Assembly: GCA_030529225.1 (NCBI GenBank)
Contig: JAUMXH010000011.1
Span: forward strand, 1 to 63,429
Origin: Bacillota bacterium
GTDB taxonomy: Bacteria; Bacillota; Clostridia; Peptostreptococcales; Acidaminobacteraceae
Direction of reading: 5' to 3'
Length of the DNA: 63,429 nucleotides
Positions 59,478 to 63,429 of the stretch are shown here, piece after piece (the first letter of the stretch is position 1; the number at the start of each line of letters is the position of its first letter). Position numbers and translations under genes: made by a program. A model generated the notes under the pieces. The model ran no database searches, was not told where the DNA came from, and worked only from the letters and a program-made list of their open reading frames with translations.

Positions 59478-60710
59478 CTACAACCTCTTGCGGAGCATGT
59501 AGTGTTTTCCGTACGCCCTGTCGCTCACGATTTGAATGATTTGCTTAGGGTGCGGCGCGTTCGGAATCGCCTCGCCCTTATCGTTATACAGCTCATTGAG
59601 CACGAACTTGTGCGAAAAATACTGCGGGCCTATGACCTCGATCTCATCTCCCAAACAGATCTTGTTTCTCTGCTGGACGGTAATCAGGTAGCTACCGTCC
59701 TCCCGCTGCTCGGATTCGAGGACCACGCCGAGGAAATCGTAGTTTTTCACATAGGAATTCGTCCCGTACAAATGCGAGTCCTCGTTGGGTTTGCCGAGCA
59801 AAAAGCCGCTGGTGTATTCCCTGTGACTCACGGACTTCAACTCTTCTATCCACTCTTCCTTGACCGTGAACCGCTCGGGGTCGGCGTAGTACGCGTCGAT
59901 CGCCTCGCGATAAATTCTGACGACCTCGGACACGTAGTAAATGCTCTTCGAGCGCCCCTCAATTTTTAAGCTCGAGACGCCGGACTCGATCAACTCTTTC
60001 AGCAGACCGATCGCACAGAGGTCCTTGGAATTGAAGATGTAGCTGCCGTCCTGATCCTGCTCGATCTCGTACTCGTTCTCGGGGCGCTGCTCCTCGACGA
60101 TCTTGTACTTCCACCTGCAGGGCTGGGCACAGGCGCCCCGATTCGCGTCCCGGTTCGCCATGAAGTTGGAAAGCAGGCACCTTCCGGAATAGGACATACA
60201 CATGGCGCCATGCACAAAGACTTCGATTTCCAAATCCTCGTCGATCTTCTCCTGCATCTCCCTGATCTCTTCGAGAGAGAGCTCCCTGGCCAGGATGACC
60301 CTGCTCGCGCCGAGCTTGTGCCAAAAGTTCGCAGACTTGTAGTTGGTGTTGTTCGCCTGGGTGCTGATGTGGATTTCCGCCTCGGGAAGAACCTCCTGAA
60401 GCGCCGCAAAGACGCCCGGGTCCGACACGATGAAGGCATCGATTGCAAGGTCCCGAATCTCGTTCAGGTACTCATACAGGAGGCCGATGTCCTCGTTGTG
60501 CGGAATCGCGTTCAAGGTCAGAAAGACCCGCGCGCCCCTCTCATGGGCGTAGTCCAAGCCGTATTTGATTTCTTCGAGCGTAAAGTTTTTGGTACTGGTT
60601 CGGAGTCCCAGGAACTCTCCACCGATGAAGACGGCATCCGCCCCGTAATCCACCGCAAAAATCAGTTTTTCCAAATCTCCCGCCGGAGCCAATAATTCTA
60701 CTTTTTTCAT
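59478..60710 (-). CDS. U32 family protein, probable tRNA uridine hydroxylation factor (TrhP/YrrO type)
   Basis: 410 residues. The U32 signature is 'EVFVHGAMCMSYSGRCLLSN', followed by further conserved Cys in 'RGACAQPCRWKY' that may hold an iron-sulfur cluster. In B. subtilis, YrrN/YrrO-type proteins are needed for 5-hydroxyuridine at tRNA position 34, and the methyltransferase YrrM (TrmR) methylates it; here a TrmR-like gene lies 36 bases upstream. The older name 'collagenase-like peptidase' is not supported. AAGGAATAAAG precedes the ATG. Confidence 0.88.
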   Translation of the reverse strand: MKKVELLAPAGDLEKLIFAVDYGADAVFIGGEFLGLRTSTKNFTLEEIKYGLDYAHERGARVFLTLNAIPHNEDIGLLYEYLNEIRDLAIDAFIVSDPGVFAALQEVLPEAEIHISTQANNTNYKSANFWHKLGASRVILARELSLEEIREMQEKIDEDLEIEVFVHGAMCMSYSGRCLLSNFMANRDANRGACAQPCRWKYKIVEEQRPENEYEIEQDQDGSYIFNSKDLCAIGLLKELIESGVSSLKIEGRSKSIYYVSEVVRIYREAIDAYYADPERFTVKEEWIEELKSVSHREYTSGFLLGKPNEDSHLYGTNSYVKNYDFLGVVLESEQREDGSYLITVQQRNKICLGDEIEVIGPQYFSHKFVLNELYNDKGEAIPNAPHPKQIIQIVSDRAYGKHYMLRKRL

Positions 60711-60746
60711 TCTTTATTCCTTATCTTACCTTGTTTTGAATTACAG

Positions 60747-61406
60747 CTATTTAGATACCCTTTTTTGCTTGTGCAGTATCAGCAATCCGTCCTCGGCCTG
60801 CAGCATGGATACGCGATAGCCTTCCAAACGAAAACAGTAGTCGATCAAGTCCTGCATCCTGTTTCGGATGGTGTTGTTCTTGCTCGCGGTCCGCCTGCCC
60901 GCAAGGAGACCCAGGTAGAGCACGTTGTCAAAGAGGACGAGGGCGCCCTCGTTCAACATGGGCTCAGCCAGCAGGAAGTGTTCCAAATAGTGGGCCTTTG
61001 AGGCATCAATGAAGGCGAAGTCAAAGCGGTTCGCCGCATCATCGGCCAGCTCCGAGAGGAGCTCGCTCGCGTCCCCAAACAGGAGCCTTGCCCTGTCCTC
61101 CAGACCCAGAGCGCGCAAATTATCACAGGCGATCTTGTGCATGCTTTCCTCGCGTTCGATGCTCACCAGCTCCGCCTCACTACACAGAAGCATCGCGGCG
61201 GCGGAGTAGCCGATGGCCGTCCCCACCTCCAAAATCCTTGCCGGCGCTTTGATCGAGACCATCAGCTCCAGGAAGCGAAGCACCTCATCGCCGATGATCG
61301 GCACATGCGTTTGAAGCGCGAAAGTCCTCAGGGGATTCAGAGGACTTTCGGGTTGATAAGAGACCTTTTTTACATAGGTATTTTCGTTCGTATTGTGTTC
61401 TTTCAT
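60747..61406 (-). CDS. trmR: O-methyltransferase, probable TrmR (tRNA 5-hydroxyuridine methyltransferase)
   Basis: 219 residues, class I SAM-dependent, of the Methyltransf_3/catechol-O-methyltransferase type. SAM motif 'RILEVGTAIGYSAAAML'; 'FDFAFIDASKAHYLEH' supplies the metal-binding Asp, and 'LVLFDNVLYLGLL' the next. The neighbours mltG and the U32 gene are the same as those around B. subtilis trmR (yrrM), which supports a role in 5-methoxyuridine-34 formation. Inferred from context and family. Confidence 0.85.
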   Translation of the reverse strand: MKEHNTNENTYVKKVSYQPESPLNPLRTFALQTHVPIIGDEVLRFLELMVSIKAPARILEVGTAIGYSAAAMLLCSEAELVSIEREESMHKIACDNLRALGLEDRARLLFGDASELLSELADDAANRFDFAFIDASKAHYLEHFLLAEPMLNEGALVLFDNVLYLGLLAGRRTASKNNTIRNRMQDLIDYCFRLEGYRVSMLQAEDGLLILHKQKRVSK

Positions 61407-61430
61407 AATTCTTCTCTCTACAGGACGGGC

Positions 61431-62468
61431 TTACATGTCTCCCAAATTCTGAAGCTTCGCCGCCTCGTGCTCTTCCAAGGTTCTTGAGAAGGTGTGTTTT
61501 CCGTCATTCTTCCCGCTCACGACAAAGAAGTAGTAATCGTGTTCCTCCGGATAGAAGGCCGCCTTGATCGCAACCGATCCCGGGCTCGCAATCGGCCCCG
61601 GAGGCAGACCCGCGTGGGTGTAGGTGTTGAACGGACTGTCCACCGCGATGTCGTGGTTGGTCAGCACCGGCTTTCTGTCCTGAATCACATACTGGACGGT
61701 CGCGCAAGACTGAAAGAGCATGCTGTCTTTGACCCGATTCATAAAGACGCCGGAAATTCTCGGAAACTCCTCGTGGTCCGCGCCCTCCCGTTCGATGATC
61801 GACGCCAGGATGACGGTCTGCTGAAAATCGAGCGGGCTCGTCTTGAGCACCTCGTAATACTCCTCGCCGATCTCTTGGTCAAAGCGATCCAACATGACGT
61901 TCAAAATCTCGAGTTCACTGGCATCCCGCTTGAACGAATAGGTCGCCGGGAAGAGGTAGCCTTCCAGCCTGTACTTCACGCCGCTCGACGGGTCGTACTC
62001 GGGCACATACTGCATAAACGATTGCTCAAACTTGTGGTGATTGGCGAGCTCGATGAAGGTTTCCCTGTCGATTCCCATATTCTCGACCAGGGTATCCAGA
62101 ATCATCGTGAACTCGTAGCCCTCGGGGATTACGATGGTAACAGTATCGGTGAACACGTCACCGTCCGTCATCTTTTTAGCAATCGTAGCCAGGTCCATCG
62201 CTTTGGACAACTCGTATTTGCCGGCCTTCAACTGATCGGCCATCTTCTTTTGTTTCAGGTAGTTCACAAAGTCCCTCTTGCTTCTGACCAGGCCTTCCGC
62301 TTCCAGAAGCTCTCCGACCGAAGCTGCGGTCGAGCCCATCGGCACCTCTAAAACGAGGGTTCGGGTCGCGTTCGGATCGATCGCCGAGCCGTCGATTTCC
62401 CCGCCGCAGGCACTCAAAAGAATCGCGAACGACAATAGTAAAGTCAAGCATAGATTCGTTTTTTTCAT
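61431..62468 (-). CDS. mltG: Endolytic murein transglycosylase MltG, lipoprotein form
   Basis: 345 residues. Cleaves nascent glycan strands and sets their length. The YceG/MltG domain is clear: 'LEGYLFPATYSF', the catalytic Glu in 'LASIIEREGADHEEFPRISGVF', and 'YNTYTHAGLPPGPI'-like 'FNTYTHAGLPPGPIASPG'. Instead of the usual N-terminal membrane helix the protein has a lipoprotein signal with lipobox L18-S-A-C21. A ribosome site GGAGAGGATG precedes the ATG. It heads the run mltG-trmR-U32, just after the rpsD terminator. Confidence 0.92.
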   Translation of the reverse strand: MKKTNLCLTLLLSFAILLSACGGEIDGSAIDPNATRTLVLEVPMGSTAASVGELLEAEGLVRSKRDFVNYLKQKKMADQLKAGKYELSKAMDLATIAKKMTDGDVFTDTVTIVIPEGYEFTMILDTLVENMGIDRETFIELANHHKFEQSFMQYVPEYDPSSGVKYRLEGYLFPATYSFKRDASELEILNVMLDRFDQEIGEEYYEVLKTSPLDFQQTVILASIIEREGADHEEFPRISGVFMNRVKDSMLFQSCATVQYVIQDRKPVLTNHDIAVDSPFNTYTHAGLPPGPIASPGSVAIKAAFYPEEHDYYFFVVSGKNDGKHTFSRTLEEHEAAKLQNLGDM

Positions 62469-62502
62469 TCGTTACATCCTCTCCAATTTGCGTGATAAAA
62501 TA

Positions 62503-62526
62503 AAAGGGCTCGCCTTTGAGCCCTTT
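62503..62526 (-). terminator. Terminator after rpsD
   Basis: AAAGGGCTC (62503-62511) and GAGCCCTTT (62518-62526) form a 9-pair stem with a 6-base loop. On the minus strand TATTTTATC follows. It lies between rpsD and mltG. Confidence 0.75.
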
Positions 62527-62541
62527 GTCCTCTGTTCCGGT

Positions 62542-63144
62542 TTACACCAATCGTGCGTAGAACTCGGCAACCAGACGGTCGTTGATCTGAATCGGAACTT
62601 CTTCCCTTTCAGGCCATCTGATCAAAACGCCGCTGAACGCATTTTCATCCTTGCTCAAGTAAGGCAAAGACAATTTGCTTGAAAGGAAGTTGTCCTTCAC
62701 CATGTCGTTCTTGCGCAATTTTTCTTTGATGCTGATTTCATCGCCCGGCTTTACCGCGTAAGAAGGAATGTCCACCTTCTTGCCGTTTACCAATATATGA
62801 CCGTGGCTGACAAACTGTCTTGCCTGTCTGATAGAGTTCGCGAATTGCAATCTATAGACCATGTTGTCCAGTCTTGTCTCAAGCAATCTTACCATTGCTT
62901 CACCGGTCGCCTCACTGCTCTTAGTCGCCATCTTAATGTAGCGTCTGAACTGTTTTTCCATTACTTCGTAGTAGCCTCTTAGTCTTTGTTTCTCTAAGAG
63001 CTGAATTCCGTACTCAGACAATTTTCTCGCGTCTCTGGCTTCCCTTGGGTTTTTGCCAGCGCGTTTCATAGCTTTCGGGTGGCCACACACGTTAAGGTTT
63101 AATCTTCTGCTCTTCTTAAACCTTGGTTCTCTCATTCTTGCCAT
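62542..63144 (-). CDS. rpsD: Ribosomal protein S4
   Basis: 200 residues. S4 starts assembly of the 30S 5' domain. The N-terminal part (about 1-90) includes '[16 protein letters not shown]' and lacks a four-Cys zinc site (only C20 region '[10 protein letters not shown]'), so it is the zinc-free type. The S4 domain (about 92-155) has '[20 protein letters not shown]' and '[20 protein letters not shown]'. The ATG at 63144 follows GGAGAATTTGC; the frame runs to 63165 without need. It stands alone, away from rpoA and rplQ. Confidence 0.97.
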   Translation of the reverse strand: MARMREPRFKKSRRLNLNVCGHPKAMKRAGKNPREARDARKLSEYGIQLLEKQRLRGYYEVMEKQFRRYIKMATKSSEATGEAMVRLLETRLDNMVYRLQFANSIRQARQFVSHGHILVNGKKVDIPSYAVKPGDEISIKEKLRKNDMVKDNFLSSKLSLPYLSKDENAFSGVLIRWPEREEVPIQINDRLVAEFYARLV

Positions 63145-63209
63145 GCAAATTCTCCATTTCTCCAATTTTTAAGCAATAAATAATCGCACATAAAAAGTTA
63201 CACTATGTG

Positions 63210-63323
63210 CTCTACCTCATGTTTGAATCACTGCGTATGCACAACGGTAGAGAGCCGTTTTACAGCGTTTTTCGCTGTACGTGCAGCCACGGCACGCAGT
63301 CAATAAACATATAACGCAAACAT
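63210..63323 (-). promoter_or_regulatory. Structured rpsD leader RNA with pseudoknot, probable S4 autoregulatory element
   Basis: On the minus strand, nested helices form: P1 63323-63317 with 63225-63219 (7 pairs), P2 63300-63294 with 63236-63230 (7), P3 63293-63289 with 63258-63254 (5), and hairpin P4 63279-63273 with 63267-63261 (7, T5 loop). GGTAGAG-type bases 63252-63246, inside P2, pair with 63216-63210 outside P1 (7 pairs), giving a pseudoknot. S4 represses its own mRNA in B. subtilis and E. coli through such leaders; matching to the Bacillota class is inferred. A further hairpin (63186-63192 with 63204-63210) shares one base with the pseudoknot. Confidence 0.7.
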
Positions 63324-63364
63324 TCTACATAAAAATTTTGGAAAAGTAAAGGGTTTTTTGAAAA

Positions 63365-63393
63365 ATTATTTTGCTATATAAGTTGCAAGTCAA
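63365..63393 (-). promoter_or_regulatory. Promoter candidate for rpsD
   Basis: TTGACT (63393-63388), 17 bases, AATAAT (63370-63365) on the minus strand. Transcription would start near 63358, so the whole leader structure would be transcribed. A second candidate nearer the gene (TTTACT-N17-TAGAAT) would cut off helix P1 and is less likely. Confidence 0.5.
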
Positions 63394-63429
63394 AATGAAA
63401 TCTTTTTTTGACTCTTTTCTAATGTCAAT

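Overview
The window reads as a chromosomal stretch of a motile, probably anaerobic member of the Bacillota (Clostridia-like). The reasons are the gene clusters rpmH-rnpA-yidD-yidC-jag-mnmE-mnmG-rsmG, ecfA1-ecfA2-ecfT-truA and mltG-trmR-like-U32, strong AGGAGG ribosome sites, sigma-A type promoters, S-layer homology domains, and an F1Fo ATP synthase whose ion-binding residues fit sodium. The species cannot be named from sequence alone. No rRNA, tRNA, CRISPR array, insertion sequence or prophage was seen.

Layout. 1-2.8 kb: the end of an FlhB-like gene, a YaaR gene, greA and lysS. 2.9-8.4 kb: an MFS transporter, then a closely spaced module of MoxR-type AAA+ ATPase, VWA protein and cytoplasmic leucine-rich-repeat protein. 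8.4-18.2 kb (minus): a small membrane protein, a flavin split-barrel protein and four methyl-accepting chemotaxis receptors, with a sigma-28-type promoter in front of a three-receptor operon. 18.5-20.7 kb: an SLH surface protein and a lipoprotein. 20.8-23.4 kb: dprA and a ComM/YifB gene. 23.6-25.7 kb (plus): hflK and hflC. 25.8-33.4 kb (minus): the whole ATP synthase operon. 33.6-38.2 kb: tagO-like, upp, rpiB, an unknown exported protein and a Sua5-type gene. 38.2-42.1 kb: prfA, a thymidine kinase-PrmC fusion, a Nudix gene and lgt, all in one tight run. 42.2-46.0 kb: an acidic coiled-coil protein, truA and the ECF transporter core. 46.2-49.7 kb: ornithine cyclodeaminase, an SPFH/zinc-ribbon protein and a calcium/sodium exchanger. 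49.7-56.2 kb: the rsmG to rpmH cluster, read from a consensus promoter. 56.4-59.4 kb: an RND transporter. 59.5-63.4 kb: a U32 protein, an O-methyltransferase, mltG and rpsD with a structured leader RNA.

The observations most worth following are: (i) a duplicated, V-type-like c subunit in the F-type ATP synthase, whose second hairpin has Gln in place of the ion-binding Glu, next to an ordinary c subunit; (ii) a single reading frame joining class II thymidine kinase to the release-factor methyltransferase PrmC; (iii) a nested, pseudoknotted leader before rpsD that looks like an S4 autoregulatory element; (iv) the AAA+/VWA/LRR module, in which the metallopeptidase-like motif of the VWA protein has no Glu; and (v) sigma-28-type control of chemoreceptors, one of which carries the residue pattern of amino-acid-binding dCache domains.
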